DNA of 64,000 nt from Guadua angustifolia (GCA_036346375.1 CM070500.1:80332437-80396436), one strand, 5' to 3'; shown: positions 22,860 through 35,864, numbered from the stretch's first letter. Made by a program: numbers and translations. The notes: generated by a model from the sequence alone, not told the origin.

Positions 22860-25800
22860 GAGGAGAAGCTGACGCTGCAAGCATTTGAGTAATTGGAGAC
22901 AAGAAGCCGTGAGGCGTGTGGAGGCGATCGAATTAAGCTGCAAGTCTGTCAAATCGCTCTGCCACATCGCTCTCACTATAGTTATTTCAAGCCTTCTCGG
23001 TTGCAGTAAAAAGTGAGAAATTTTACGACGTATTATACTGATAGTATATAATAGAACAGTAAAAACTCGGATTCCTCGTTCCTCTCCCAAAATTAAACGC
23101 CCAAATCGTACGTGACATGGAGTTCAAGTACAACAGCTAGTCCGCTAATGTAGTGAGTCTTTAGTATAGTTACGGATTCGCTATAAACCTTTACAAATCA
23201 CGAATGAAATTTATCGAACTCGGTCTTGTTTAGACTACGATGTTCATATTTACAATGAAAATTAGAAGAAAAAGTGATGAACTATGAATCGAACCACGTA
23301 CCAGGACTCAGACAATCCGGTAACTATGCTTTTAGTTTATTGTTTCGTCCAAACTACGACTTAATCGACGCGTGATCGAGGTGTACTTGTGCGAGACTTT
23401 TGATCGCGCCGCGACAATGCGCCCCGTGGAAGGAGGGAAGCGAGCCAAACAATACGCGCGTAGTACTAGCTAGCATGCATTGGCATCTTCAGAAAAAAAG
23501 GAAAGGTAAAACCTGAAGCTAGCCGCCGGCGACGGCAGGTACGTCGAGCGCAGCAGCGGCGAACCTTCGTGCTCCCAAGCAACTCTGCAGCTGGGAAATA
23601 GAATTCTGCCGGTCCAGGTTGAGAATAGCTCGGTGATGCAATGCGATGCTGACTGCAACTGCAACTGCAAACGGAGGCTGTGCAAGTGATATACTTGTTG
23701 TCTTAGCTAGCTGTTGCTTTCAGAATCGAAATCCTTTCGGACGGCCATCTCGGCCGGCAATGAGGACAGTAATTTAACGGCTAATTCAACGTCTTATTTA
23801 ATATCAATGCCAGCAGTTGACCAGAAATTTAATCACCACTAATTGGTCGAACACGCCTGCCATGGAGGCTAGCTTACAGGCATGCATGGTTGAATCCCGG
23901 GCGGTGGTTATTGGCGTAGCCAAAATTTTAGGCAAGGTTGGCCCAACTAAGAAAGAAAATATAACCTCATAAGCACAAAATGCCATGTGGCCTGTCGTGA
24001 TCCAAAATCCAAATTCAATTTTCTACCGCACAAGCACAAGGCACTATCCAAATCCAATTGCCTGATGCACAAGTACATGCGCAGAGGCGCTGCTCAACAA
24101 CGAAGAACGATTGAAGTATTGAACGAACCAGTAGTGACTACGAGTCTGCGACGTTCTATCTTTCTGCTGCCTGCGTGTACGTGGGCTAAAAAATACATGA
24201 TAGGTTGGAGCATTGGTTGTGCTGTGGCACAACCGTGCCAACTACAAGCTACGCCCCCGAGTGGTTAATTTAGTGTGTTGCAAACTTGCAATTGAAGTGT
24301 GCCATGGAGTCACATCTAGCTAGTTTGCATTATTGGCCCACTAAGCTGAGAAGGTGGCAACGCACTGTTTTGGAGGTAAAGCCATCTTCTCCACATGCTT
24401 CAGGAAAACGACTCTACGGCGTTCCACCTGACACGGCTCATACACCGTGTCCGGTATAGTACTGTTCTAAGATTAGCCTGTTTTAAGTGTGGCATGAGGA
24501 GGAGCTCGCATTGCAGACAACGTTCAGAATTTGCACATTGCAGTGTTCAATCCAACTAGCGGGCAGCACAGTTGTTGTTGTTAGGGCAGCAAAGAGGATC
24601 GAAATTAAACTGAGTACTTGGATCGATCGATTGATTCATCAATAGGTTGGTGTAGATGATGCTGATAAGCTATCTTTCTTAAGAACCTGGAGCCAGGCTG
24701 GGGTTTGTCCGATACGCTCCATCAGTGGAAGAGTGGCTCTTTCTTTCAAGGCAAGCCTTCGTACCTTCTCAAGAGACCAAGGAAAGAACCGGGCTAGACA
24801 GATCAATCCATGCAGTTGCAGTTGCAGTGGCAAGAAACGTGCATGTTGCTCTTCAGAACGCAACAGAAGTGCATGCATTGGTGCGTGCAGTGGCTTGTTT
24901 GCTAACCTGTGCATGTACACTCTTGGAAGAAACCCTCCTGACAGTGCTGGGAGAGGTGTTCCTTCCTGCCAATGCCAATGGTTCTCTAGAAACAGAGGAC
25001 CAGCTCCATTTCTTAATCTCTTTTTCGTTTGCTAATTAAGCACTGCCTGACAGATGGGCCATGCTGACAGGTTGAGTAGGTAACATTATTTTCGCGCTCG
25101 CAGGGATGAACTTAGCTTACTTCCAAAGAGAAGATATCGCGATTGTGAATCACATGCTAGTTTCTCTTCTTCTGCTTCCATTGTCAGATTTCATGAAAGA
25201 GATGGGAAGAGAGCACGTTCTGAACAGATCACTCTTGCGTTGTTTTGTCCAAGAACACTGAAACGACTCATCCTGTCAGACTATCCTGGACAGAAAAGTT
25301 CCATTTGGGAACGTTCGTTCCGAGCGGTAGCAATCGGTTCGAGCATTTGGTGTCCAAGATATCGAAGATGTGATTTTGATTGTGATTATACCTGTCTCAA
25401 AGTCTGAAGTACTACTGTACTAGCCGCCGGTGCAGGGCACTGTGGCTTTAAATTCATTTACGCGACAAGTAGCCGCCTATGCTGATCGTTGAATAAACAG
25501 CAACTTGGCTTGGAACGAACGAACAAGTACAACACCAGCATTCAACATCGTCTTCTTCAGATTATGCATTTTGCAGCCTTTACTTTTCTTGTTAGTGCGA
25601 ATTCATGTGTGTGTATACTTCTTGAAAAAAGTTAACCGGCAAGAAAGAAGCGAGCAAAAGGGTAAGCAAACATCTTCCACTCTTCATTTATACTTCAATA
25701 TTTATACAACTAAAAGAAAAGAAAGGTACAGAAGCGCCTCTATTGGTACTTCAGTTTGCGGCTTAAGTGTCATGTTTGATACTACAGGTTTCCTTTAATA

Positions 25801-25932
25801 AAACTGACTTGTTGTTACTGCTAGTGCTTTTCTATGCTCTATTGGTCATAAGTACTGCTGATATACGCAATCTTAAATTTGGGATGAGGTCATACTGTTA
25901 CTAAAGTACTAGATCGCATCATAATCTACATC
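22860..25932. other. Intergenic stretch, nothing firm recognised
   Basis: Upstream region of the peptide gene, then about 2.5 kb of mixed DNA with short open frames on both strands (for example at 23987-24268 and 24725-25039). None shows a signal peptide, repeat or motif I recognise. Confidence 0.35.
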
Positions 25933-26030
25933 TTGAACTTCCATCCTGATTTTTTTAAATAATATTTTTAATGAGAAATTACAGAAAAATATGAAAAAAA
26001 AACAGAAATACCTACCTATCACACATTCAA

Positions 26031-26114
26031 CTGGCGACAGAGAGTTAGTCGCCGTTTCAATTTGCGATTGAGTCTCTATCGCTAGATGAACGGTGACTAA
26101 CCCTCTGTCGCCAG
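26031..26114. repeat. Hairpin inside the left MULE inverted repeat
   Basis: CTGGCGACAGAGAGTTAGTC (26031-26050) and its continuation pair with a complementary arm ending GACTAACCCTCTGTCGCCAG at 26114. The arms are about 26 bases with few mismatches, and the loop is about 30 bases. The right inverted repeat has a less perfect equivalent near 43022-43112. Confidence 0.75.
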
Positions 26115-26879
26115 AGGGTTAAATCGGCAAGCCCTGGCTTTCAGCCTCAGATCTACCGACCGAAGAAAAAACAACCTAGTGTAGAAAAGAAGAGAGGAGA
26201 GGGAAGAGAAGGAGGAGGAAGAAAATTTGTCATCTACGCAGGTAATTTTTTTGAGTAATTTAGATTTAAATTTAGTAATGCAATTTAATGACCATATTAA
26301 ATAGATTGGCATGTAATTAGGTTTGTAGAGTACTAAGTATTTAGATACACGATATAGAGACCATATTAATTAGGGTTGTAAGTAATTAGTCATGTAGAGT
26401 AGCAATAGTTATTTACACATATGACTTAGAGATCAGATTAATTAGTTTTGTAAGTAATTAGGTGTGTAGACTGGCAATAGTTTTTTTACATTCATTAGTT
26501 TGCAATCGGATTATTTAGGTATGTAAATTATTAGTTTTATAGAGTAACAATAGTTATGGACATAAAAAGCTATGAGAATTATGTGAGATACTATTTAGTT
26601 GAAAAAATTAATGTTAGTATGGTTGTAGTAGTTGTTTGAAGTAGTGTAGAGAATGTCATCGTGGTACGTAGGTGTAGAAGTATAGATAGATTGAGAATTT
26701 GAAAAGTGATGGCGTTATGTTATTGTGCACATATTAAAAATTCCTAAAATAGTTGATAGGTATGGATGAACGAGTATAATTTAAAATACACTACGGAAAA
26801 GGGGTTTCGCATATGGCTGCACAAGGGGTGGAATTTAGTCATTTTTTAAGTGTTGTGGCTAGCCTGTCACATGCGGGGG

Positions 26880-27577
26880 AGCGTTCATGAGGCACAATTA
26901 TGAGATGGTTGTACCATATGTTTTCGTTGGATCGTGAATTGTATGACCTCAAGCTGCACAAAGTAGGGTGTCGGAGATGGGATTGCATGTACTGAGAGTT
27001 AGTGAAACTGAATGGGCCAAAGTCCTGAAGCTCGTATGTAAGATTAGCAATGAAAAAGGTTGGCCATTAGTGTTGTTGGCGCAAGCATTTCAGAAAACCA
27101 ATGCTGGCCATGTGACGCAGGAGTAGGTTGTTGGTGATGAACTAGAGGAAGTTGGGGAGAGCAACCGAACCGGAGAATGCTTAGTGAGGCAGGATGTTAA
27201 CTCGAGTCATAAGGGTGTGCAAGGCGAGAAAGTTGATGTTCCAATGCCTGATGCGCAGGTACCCATGGGTATGGCAGACGAGGGAGAACATATTGAATCG
27301 TTGGTTTAAGCGATGGAGGTAGAGAGCCAGGAATACAAGGCTTTGAGTAACAATGAAGACGATGAAGAGTATTTCCCTACGGCGTGGGATGAGAGTCAAA
27401 TCGATAGGTTGGTGAGAGTGAACACTTCACATGGTAATCTGATCAGAATAAGGTGAGGCAAGGTGCGATTTATAAGAATAAATTTGAGATTTAAGAAGCA
27501 GTGACAGCATAGGCAGTGTCGCTTCGTAGAACCTTTAAGGTTGAGATGTCATATCAATAGGTGTATGATGTTAGATG
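26880..27577 (+). pseudogene. MuDR-type transposase N-terminal region, broken
   Basis: Frames interrupted by stops give GWPLVLLAQAFQKTNAGH, DEEYFPTAWDESQIDRLVRV, then GAIYKNKFEI-EAVTA-AVSLRRTFKVEMSY, then VYDVRC. The last part resembles the MuDR N-terminal DNA-binding domain pattern (F...EF..A...YA......FK......VRC). The frame is cut at VYDVRC by the gypsy LTR and resumes after it at 32178 as QMKGQRKPETTRGRTAQWHK. Several stops and at least one frameshift make it non-functional. Family assignment rests on pattern plus the long inverted repeats. Confidence 0.55.
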
Positions 27578-29034
27578 CCAAATGTAACATCCCAAAAATT
27601 TGGTTAATTTAAATTTCATAATTTATTTTGAATTTTTGAGAATTTTTGAATTTATTTGGATTTAATTGGAATTTTTAAATTTAACTCTTCTTTGAAATTA
27701 ATTTAATAATGCAAAATTTTTAATAAAATATAAATGAAAATATTTTATTTGAGTCCAAAATGCTCTAAAATATTTTCTCGAATTTTTCTAAATTTTTTGA
27801 TATTTTAAATGCTTCAAATAATTAAAATGAATTTCGAATTATTTTAATCTAAAAGCTTAAGAAAATTTGATTTAACAATGAAGGGCCCAAATTATTATAT
27901 AAGCATCACGCCCGCTTCGCCGAAACCCTAACGCCGCCGCTTCTCCACCGTCCGATCCGCATCGCACGGTTGAGATTCAACCATGTCAATTGCCGCCCAA
28001 AGATCGTCCGATCGTTCTCGCGTACGGCCGGATAGCTCCACGCCGCTTCAGGCGCTTCGCCGCCGCCGCCGTTTACGGTGAGTAACCGCGCTTAAACGCC
28101 ATTGAGCTCGCCTCGAGGCTATAAAGCTCGGAGTATCTTGTCGACTCTCCTTTGCTTTGCGCTCATTTCGCCCCATCGCACTTTCGTCGAAGCTTCGCCG
28201 CCATTTGCCCGTGCGTGCTCGCCAGTAGTTTCAGAGCTACTCCGCCGTGCTTTGCGCCCTCTCCGTAAGTCTCGCCATCGAGTAATCTCCGTACTAAGCC
28301 GCGTCGAAGAAACCATTCGGTGTCACCGGAGAAGCCCCGAGCGCCATCGGAGCTGCTGTCTTCTTCAACTCGCCACTCTACTGGCCGCGCCGCCGAAGCT
28401 CGCGAGCAACGTCAGCCGTTGGATCTACATCGCACCGTCCTGGTGAGTCCACGTGTTCCCTCTCGGTAGAGACCAGAACAGTGCCGCAATAGATCTTAGC
28501 CGTAGAATTCTTGATGGACGGATTAGATTCGGACACGTGCCCATCTTCGGGACTGCCCACGTGTTCCTTAGATGCATTAGATCGTAGCCGTTAGATCTTG
28601 GATGTATGGTTATGATGCAGCCACGTAGTCGCAAAGACAAAGAAAGTTCATTTTCATATCTCGGTAGTTAAATCTAATCAACGGTCTAGATTGCTCGGTG
28701 AAACGCGTGTTGATTTATGTTGACCGTTAGATCTAGATCCGTTGGTTGTCGTGTCGCCGCGTGTCGCGCGATCGGTGAAGCCACGTAGCCGGTCGCATTG
28801 CACGTATTAGAGTTAATCCGAGCAGTTGGATTTTGAATGAACGTTAGGGATTGTACCGCGTGCCGGACCAGTTCCGTGCCGACGCGTGTTGCGTGGAAAT
28901 CGGCGTCTGCCGCCATGGGCCGCCGACGCCGCCGATTTGGTCTCAAATTGCTCGATCGTGATCCGACGGTCACGGAAGACACGCCGTCTTGCCAGATTCC
29001 ACTCCGACAGTCCGGAGTCTACTGACCGGTTTGG

Positions 29035-29868
29035 TTCTTGGAGGGCGCTTTGCGGTTGGCTAACCCTAGAGGGTGAAAACCCTAGAGACCCCACGCGAAG
29101 GATTCCGGCGTCTATGAACTGGGAATGACACAAAGATTTTACCCAGGTTCAGGCCCCCTTTGCCGTGGGTAATAGCCTTACTTCCTGCTAGCTTGTGTTG
29201 TAGAGTGTTTTTGAACTAGTGCATTACAGAGTCTTTGGATTACAAGTTCTTGCCTAGGCTCTATCATGAACTCTTGCTTGCTCGACTCGTCGTCCTCCCC
29301 CTTTCCCATGCACCAGAAGGCCCTTATATAGGCCGGCTAATGGTGGAGTAGGTAAAGGGGGTCATCATGCTGATCCTTATGCATTTATTACTCCTTCTGT
29401 CTTTGCCACGTTCCTCCAACCTCATTAAATGCCGACGATGGCTTCGCCGGCCCACCCGGATGTGACCCTTGACGGGTTGGTGAGAGGCGCCGAGGAATGG
29501 GCTTGTAGCGTAAATCCTCGTAGTTGATAGATCGACACCGCAGCTCGCCGGCCCGCATCTGCATAATAGGGAAGGAGACTTGAGGCGGCTACCTCGCACC
29601 ACCTTTTCGTCTTTGCGGCGGGCGCGGCAGGCGTGCTTCGCCACCGCCGCCGGGCGCCACGTGGATCGCCGCCGGACGAAAGAGGCGTGCTTCGCCACCG
29701 CCGCCGGGCGCCACGTGGGTCGAGCCGGCGGCAGAGGCGTGCTTCGCCACCGCTCGTCGGGCGCCACGTGGGTCGCCGCCGGCGGCAGGCGTGTTTCGCC
29801 ACCGCCGCCGGCGCCACGTTATCGCTTTTGTGCGGCGTAGGGTACCCAAACAGCAGTACGTACCGACA
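29035..29868. mobile_element. LTR-like insert within the gypsy solo LTR
   Basis: Phrases such as AAGATTTTACCCAGGTTCAG, GTGGGTAATAGCCTTACT and TATATAGGCCGGCTAATGG are standard in a class of grass LTRs, here in reverse orientation. The right end GGGTACCC...GTACCGACA at about 29840-29868 matches the reverse complement of a TGTCGGTAC start. I could not fix the left end or a target duplication, so the left limit is approximate. Confidence 0.5.
29629..29820. repeat. Minisatellite, ~51-54 bp unit, four copies, G-box in each
   Basis: Units start near 29629, 29683, 29734 and 29787 with AGGCGTG(C/T)TTCGCCACCG and contain GGGCGCCACGTGG, so three units hold a perfect CACGTG and the fourth GCCACGTT. GC-rich and open in several frames, which gives rise to misleading open reading frames on both strands. 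Confidence 0.8.
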
Positions 29869-32422
29869 TGCGTTAGGTTTGATCTGAAACATCACTTCGA
29901 TCCTGGCCGTTTGATTTGAATCGGATGGTCAGATTTCAATCGGACGTTCGGTTGATAATTCCTTGCCACGTGTTGCGCCCGGATCTTGCCACGGTCAAGA
30001 CCGCATAATTGAACCGAAGCGTCGCGTCGATCGTGGTCGTTTATTTTTAATCAAACGGTTGAGATTAGATCAAGCCGCGGATTGATAATTCGTTGCCACG
30101 TGTCACGGCCAGATCGTGCCACGTGTCATGCTGACGTCATCAGTGGGACCCACCTGTCAGTGCTGGCACAGTAGAAGCTGACGTCATAATTAATTTTTAA
30201 AAATATATATATATTTCAGCCGAAAATGGTTTCGGTGCTGACGTCATTATTAGCTATGCTGACGTCATAACTCCGGAATTTTCCGTATAAAAATAAATAA
30301 AGAAATTCGGTTTATTCTTTTTGAATTATTTTAAAACTTCAAATAGTTATAACTTTTGCGTTTTAACTCCGATTTGAGTGATTCCAATTTCTAAAAATTT
30401 GTAAAATCAAGATCTATTTATTGGTGAATTTTGTGAAATTTTTAGAGTTAAGTTTGCTCTCTGTAAAATATATTTATTGTGTGTATAATGATTTTGATTA
30501 GACGTTGATCTGTCGAGGAGTGTCGAGGGAGGATTTCCAGAGCAAGACCTAGCTCCGGATCAGGACCAGCAGCTATTTGAAGGCAAGTTGTGCTTTGACC
30601 ATGTTGCTCCTAAATTTTGAAAATGTATCTTGTTTAAACTATGCATGCTAATTCAACTAAAAATGGATTTAAATATTTTGGGTGAATTAGCTAGTTAACC
30701 TAATTGGTATTGTCACCTTGTTAAGAATATTTGCATGCCATGATTTCTTTGATAACCTAAGCTTGGTAATATTAGTTGGTTGATAATATTGTGCCAACAC
30801 GGGAGGCTAGACCATGAATAGTTGCTTAGCCATACTTATAACGTGAACAATTTTGTTTGGATCACAAAAGCAATATTGACTAAAGAAATAGTGAATGCTT
30901 TTCGATAAAAGGTGGAATATTGTTGGTAATGAGGCTGGAATGTAGAAACCTGTGTGGTTCTACATGAAGGATGATTACGGGCATGTGTTGCACTGTTAAT
31001 AGCTTGGGGTGGATTTGATTTAGACTGGGGCAAGTGGACCGAGGCTTTGTGCCAGGTGGGCCTGTGTGGCAACTGGGGTGGGTTGAGTGTTGTGAGGGCT
31101 GTGTGCCAAAATATGTGAGAAGGATATCTTGCCTTGGTTAGTTAAGGACTTCACCTTGCAAGCCTTTGACCTGAGTCTCTCGTACAACCACATGTCTGAA
31201 TGGGAAGATCTAGTTTAGTAGGATTCTAATGTCTTACCTTTGATACCTTGGGGTGGCAGTTACACGGGGTAGCTGTATGGGGGAGCGTGCCTGTGCTACG
31301 GCTTGGTACCCGTCCAACGGTGTTTGTCGGTCCTATACTTCGGCTCTGAGTGAGGGAAGTGATAGTGAAGGCAACTCGGAGAGGTTCTTAGGTGGAGATA
31401 GAAGTCTCTAAAAGACTTTGTTATGGTCAATTGCCTTTGTGGTATGCGACTGTATCTTGTGGGTAAAGTGTACAACCTCTGCAGAGTGTTAAAACTGTTC
31501 GAATAGCCGAGTCCACGGTACTGGACAATGCTCGAGGATTACAGTCAAGGAGTAGTGTGAAAATAAAATGGGGTAGAAGGCTGTGTGCCAGAGTTGATGA
31601 AGAAAATTGATTAGGGACTGTGTGTCCAAAATAACGTGAAAAACAATTTGAGATATATAATGATTATATGGTTTTGATGCTTTTAAATCTAAATAAATAG
31701 TAGTTTAAAATATTGATGCAAAAGCAAAATAACCAAGAAGGCCATTCCTTTGTAACAAGCCATGCATGTAGTATTAGAACGCATTTTGTGCATGACTTGT
31801 TGAGTACGGTGTGTACTCACCCTTGCGGATAAAATTTACTAGAAGAGGAGACTACACTGCGTATGAGGAGGAGTTCATCGAAGAGCCGTAAAACTAGGAG
31901 CAAGCCTCATCGGGCGTCTGTGGTGATGGATGAATCACTACGAAGTTTACTTTCATTGTTATTTACCGTTTACTCAATAATGTAAGCCTGCGGCAAATCT
32001 AGCGAAGGTGACCATAAGGTCGAACAACTCGATTATATACATGTTTGATGTATTTAAATATTATTCATTGTGTATGATGTGGTACTTTAACCTCAGATAG
32101 TCTGGTGTGCACTAGCGCGATCCTGGACTAGTGCAAATTACACAGTGTGTCCGGATTTGCAAATTCAGGGCACGACACCAAATGAAGGGACAAAGGAAGC
32201 CTGAGACCACACGAGGGCGCACCGCGCAGTGGCACAAGCTAGTTTTTTCTTTCATACCTCATATACGAATTGGATATTGTGTTTTACTTTCTTAACTCAT
32301 GTACCATTCAGATATGTTCCTTTGCTTTCAAAGGTTATGTAATACTTAGATATGATCTTTTGCTTGCTTAACTACGACATATTAGTTTTGTCCATAATGC
32401 CATCAACTCTGTCTGGACGATT

Positions 32423-32660
32423 GGACAACACACACATCAGTTTTCTCAGTGCGATTTGACAATACACTGCCAGCACTTTTTACAGTCCGATTCGACAACA
32501 CTCTGCACACTGCGAAGTGAAAAAATACTGCCCATCTCAGACTGATGGACAACACACTACTTTCTCAAAGCAAAGTGATAACACGCTGCAGCTCACCGCT
32601 TTCTCAGACCGAAACGACAACACACTGCAGCCTGCTTTTTCACACTAAAGTGACGTATAA
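32423..32660. repeat. Degenerate ~35 bp repeats (copy 2 at about 38447-38685)
   Basis: Six or seven units beginning GACAACACACTGC or a variant (starts near 32423, 32458, 32494, 32549, 32578 and 32617), with TTTCTCAG and AAAGTGA phrases between. Non-coding, within the MULE body; possibly a subterminal-type protein-binding array. Confidence 0.6.
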
Positions 32661-32910
32661 AACCACCAACCACCCAAGCAGCCCTTCTTCTCTACCCCAA
32701 CCTCCACTCCATTGAAATAACAGACATAGGAAGCTCAAGCTGTGGGTAGTGGTGAAAATAGGTCAGATTTTATCTGCTTGATCCGGATCCGGATCCATCG
32801 AGACCAGATTCAAGATGGATTTTAGATATCTGGTAGGATCCGGATCTAGATCCGAATATTTGAATTCAGATATCGATTGGATTTGAAGCATGAAGTATCC
32901 GAAATATGTG

Positions 32911-33418
32911 GTCGTTTGGTTGCTCAGTATGCCGTAGATTTGCATCTACAAAATGCAAAATTTTATTTTTTTCTTATGTTTGGTTGCTCAGATCTAGTTT
33001 TGAGCTTTGGCTCTCTGGATGCAAGATTCCCCATGCTGCTGGCTCTAGAGATACGGAGAAAATGGGCGATATCTCTAGATCGCAACATGATGACAAATCG
33101 TGTTCTGCACAAGAAGGCCACTTTGTCATACAATAGCAAACCATGCATGCGATGCCATGTAGGTATGTAAAATTTTCCTTTTTCTTTTTTTATTTATATC
33201 TTTTGATTAGCATCTCCGACATCTTGTCATCGATTTCAAAAATAGGTTCCCGACATTTTTTCAAACAAAATTAGACCACACTTGCTATATAAATTTTAAA
33301 ATACCTACCTACTAAATACTCAACTAAACACTGTCTCTATATCTGTACATTCTGTATCTCATCGGTCTGATTGAGTCAAACAGATTAAATTCATGAAAAA
33401 AGATAATCAAACAGTCCC
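32911..33418. mobile_element. hAT-like MITE nested in the hAT element, copy 1
   Basis: Ends GTCGTTTGGTTGC (GCTGTTTGGTTGC in copy 2) and, reverse complemented, GGGACTGTTTGATTATC. It is flanked by AATATGTG (32903-32910) and TATATGTG (33419-33426), an 8 bp duplication with one mismatch. Present in both block copies, so it inserted before the duplication. Confidence 0.65.
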
Positions 33419-33626
33419 TATATGTGTCGGGACCCCGATATCGGATATGTGACCGTTCGGATATCCGTCTGATCTAGCCCATCAGGATTCTGGCCCACCC
33501 CATTTGGCGACTCCTCGTGGTTATCACAAATGAGCACGCATAGTTATCTCCTATTCGAACCCGAAAAACCCCCGCACGCATGGACAAAGGCAAGGTCGGC
33601 ACCCCATCGCCGGTGGCGACCCAACC

Positions 33627-35391
33627 ATGTTGGCACAGGAGCGCGAGACTGCTGTGGCGCTCACGTGCATCGCCGTGGCATTGGCGTGGCGGTTCTCGGC
33701 CTCGGCACGGTGGCGCTCGCCGTCACGTCGTGGGTCAAGTATGTCTCTGCCTCCAGGGCTCTACGGCACATCACCGCCGTGCCAGAGGTCGCCATCCCTG
33801 ACCTTCGCTCCCTTCTCGCAGGCGAAGACGGAGAATTGCGCCTCGTGGTTGTGCGGGGCCTCGTCCGCACAGCCCCCGAGGCAAGTTCCTCGTCCCACCA
33901 GGAACCGACGAGCACTGCGTCGTCACCAAGCACACCCAGATGGTGTGTCACACCATCTCACACTGAAGATTCATCTCTTATATCCGTCCCTCAGTGCTAG
34001 GGTTTATGCTAGGGCCATAAGGTTGCTTAGGTACGGATATAATTTTTAATCTTAAACTCTCAAGGGTTTGGGTGCTTAATGACGGTTCTCATGGCGGTGG
34101 GAATGTGGGATAATGTGCGAATGTTTTAAGGTTCCGATAAAGCAGTAGCTATAAGGCAAGTGACAGGTTTGGGCATTGGAGCGGCTGTGGAACTTTTTGT
34201 GTAGTTTTATGCGCTGTTGTGCTAATTAGATACATGTCTCAACTCTCAAATTGTTGTAGAAATCTTAGAGAATCTCCATGCTTAATGCTATTCTGTTAGC
34301 TATGATTTAATTTTAGCTGTAGTTTCTAGGAGTAGGAAGACAAACAGTATCAAGTCCTGCGATTTCCTTATGCAGAATTGGATAGTTTGGAGAAGTAGAA
34401 ACTAATTTTGAGGGTTTCTAATCAGGTTCTTCTTGCGTTCAAATTTCTGAGGTTTGAGGATTGTTGTGTAAGCTTTGAGAATATTGATTCTTAATATATG
34501 TGAAATAGCTTTGGGCTTATATCGCATTTGGAATTAGATGGTTAATGCTGATGGTTGAATTCTCTAGTTGCAAGAGATTTACAAGCAGCGAAACCAGCCT
34601 TCCGTAACCCTGTTATGCTTATATCGCATTTGGAATTCTGCATGCTCTCTTTTTTAAATCATTGAAAGAGCAAATTACAACATCATTTAAATGGGTATAC
34701 TATCTATACTTCTTACACTGTGTCATTGTCAGAATCATTTGTACCCTAAACTTTTGCTATACTTTTCCTTTTTTAAGGTTCATTTGTTCTTGTGGATTCT
34801 GGATCCGGTAACTCAACTGGAATGGTACATGTGAAGCTAGATGGAACAACTCAACCATTAACTTTTACAACTGTGTATCATAAACTTGTCCCAGTTGAGT
34901 CAAATCCTTACACATTGTTTCAGACTACTATTGGCAATGGCTACCCTGTAAGTTTTTGGTTTCTATATTTAATTAGATATTTATTCTATACAATAATCAA
35001 CACAGGGATATCTTTCTTGAGATATTTGATTTATTTGTAGATTGCGTTATTAGATGAGGAAAATATACTTCCTATTGGAAAGGAAGTGTTGAGATCAGTT
35101 CGTTTGTGCCCAGAGATCCCCTTTTTCTTGTAAGAGTATTATTGACCATATCTTTCCATATGCTTTCTTTTTTTACTAATACTAGGCATTAGGACTGTAG
35201 AACATCCATAGTTTATAGTGAAGTACTTAACATCTATATCCATATTGATGTTTGCCTGCTTTTGTCAATTTTCAGGTGAATTGTCAAAAACTGGATATCC
35301 TCTTGTTAGGTCTTCTCGAATTCTCTATGCTCCAATTCAAGCAGTGAATTACGCTTTGAATTGCGATGTTTTGATGATATTATTACTATGA
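33627..35391 (+). pseudogene. Captured SPL2/MUL1-like E3 ubiquitin ligase fragment, copy 1
   Basis: Exon-like parts in gene order: 33627-33975 gives AQERETAVALTCIAVALA, then in a shifted frame VLGLGTVALAVTSWVKYVSA and VPEVAIPDLRSLLAG, then in another frame KFLVPPGTDEHCVVTKHTQ; 34778-34947 gives GMVHVKLDGTTQPLTFTTVY and ESNPYTLFQTTIGNGYP, ending at a GTAAG donor; 35041-35129 gives IALLDEENILPIGKEV and CPEIPFFL; 35276 onward starts ELSK and then loses similarity. These match the membrane-anchored MUL1/SP1-like RING ligases of plants (GIDE region and loop before the second membrane helix), which act in organelle outer membranes or peroxisomes. The RING domain is absent. At least two frameshifts in exon 1, shared with copy 2, make it non-functional. 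Introns are kept, so it was captured as genomic DNA, not cDNA. Confidence 0.75.
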
Positions 35392-35864
35392 AATCTTTCT
35401 AGCTTACCTGGTTTCAAGTGGTCGAATGCTTGTTTGTTTGTTGTTACTGTTCTCTTATCTGGAACATAGATCATCATTTAACTTTATAGATTATATATAC
35501 GGATGTCTCAGGATAAAGTGTACCTTCTCTAAAAGCATCTAGGGTGGAGAAGCTTTGCATTTGTTAAGATTCTGTTTTAACACTGGAGCATTCTGGCTTC
35601 CGACATCCGTATATTTCTATCCGTTCCTGATCCGAATCTGTCACATATCCAACTCGTATCCATATCCCAAATTATCTGGATTTGTATCCGGATCCGACTA
35701 GCTAGTATCCGGTTCCGAATCTGGAAAAAATATGGGTTAGGATACTGGAAGAACAACATCTGCCCGTATTCGATCCGTTTTCATCCTTAACCGTGGGAGG
35801 GGTAGATAGGGAAGACTAGGTCGGAGATCACCTCGAGACCCTGACCCTTCATGGTTTCGAGGCC

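Larger units (their letters stand above)
27583..32177 (+). mobile_element. Gypsy-type solo LTR (4595 bp including an insert)
   Basis: Starts TGTAACATCCCAAAAATTTG and ends CAAATTCAGGGCACGACA. The exact 5 bp target duplication CCAAA lies at 27578-27582 and 32178-32182. It sits inside the transposase frame. No gag or pol, so a solo LTR. GC-rich CCGCC-type sequence at 27900-28450 probably contains the LTR's own transcribed leader. It belongs to the same family as 4873-10629. A Ty3/gypsy, Tekay-like origin is inferred from LTR style and size. Confidence 0.8.
32747..35789. mobile_element. Gene-capturing hAT element, copy 1 (3043 bp)
   Basis: The left end TAGTGGTGAAAATAGGTC (TAGGGGTGAAAATAGG in copy 2) matches the reverse complement of the right end, TAAGGATGAAAACGGATCG. 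The 8 bp target duplication is GCTGTGGG (32739-32746) and ACCGTGGG (35790-35797), nearly identical and closer still when both copies are compared. An 8 bp duplication and TA(G)GGGTG ends point to the hAT superfamily. Subterminal GGATCCGGATCC and TATCCGGATCCGA phrases are usual in this group. No hAT transposase is present. The interior carries a host gene fragment with introns. Confidence 0.8.

Noticed and set aside
26793..26830. CACTACGGAAAAGGGG, like the end of a CACTA (En/Spm) transposon
   Set aside because: No matching inverted end or 3 bp target duplication found, and the following sequence continues into the MuDR-type transposase remnant.
29324..29895. Overlapping 84-156 residue frames on both strands
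   Set aside because: They are translations of the ~53 bp GC-rich minisatellite and LTR sequence.
33530..34049. Single-exon genes of 140-156 residues in the captured fragment
   Set aside because: Similarity to the E3 ligase moves between frames, so these frames are frameshift mixtures and not genes; the same holds at 39527-40026.
34792..35040. An 82-residue frame reading through the SPL2-like exon
   Set aside because: Similarity stops at the GTAAG donor at 34948; the rest is intron.
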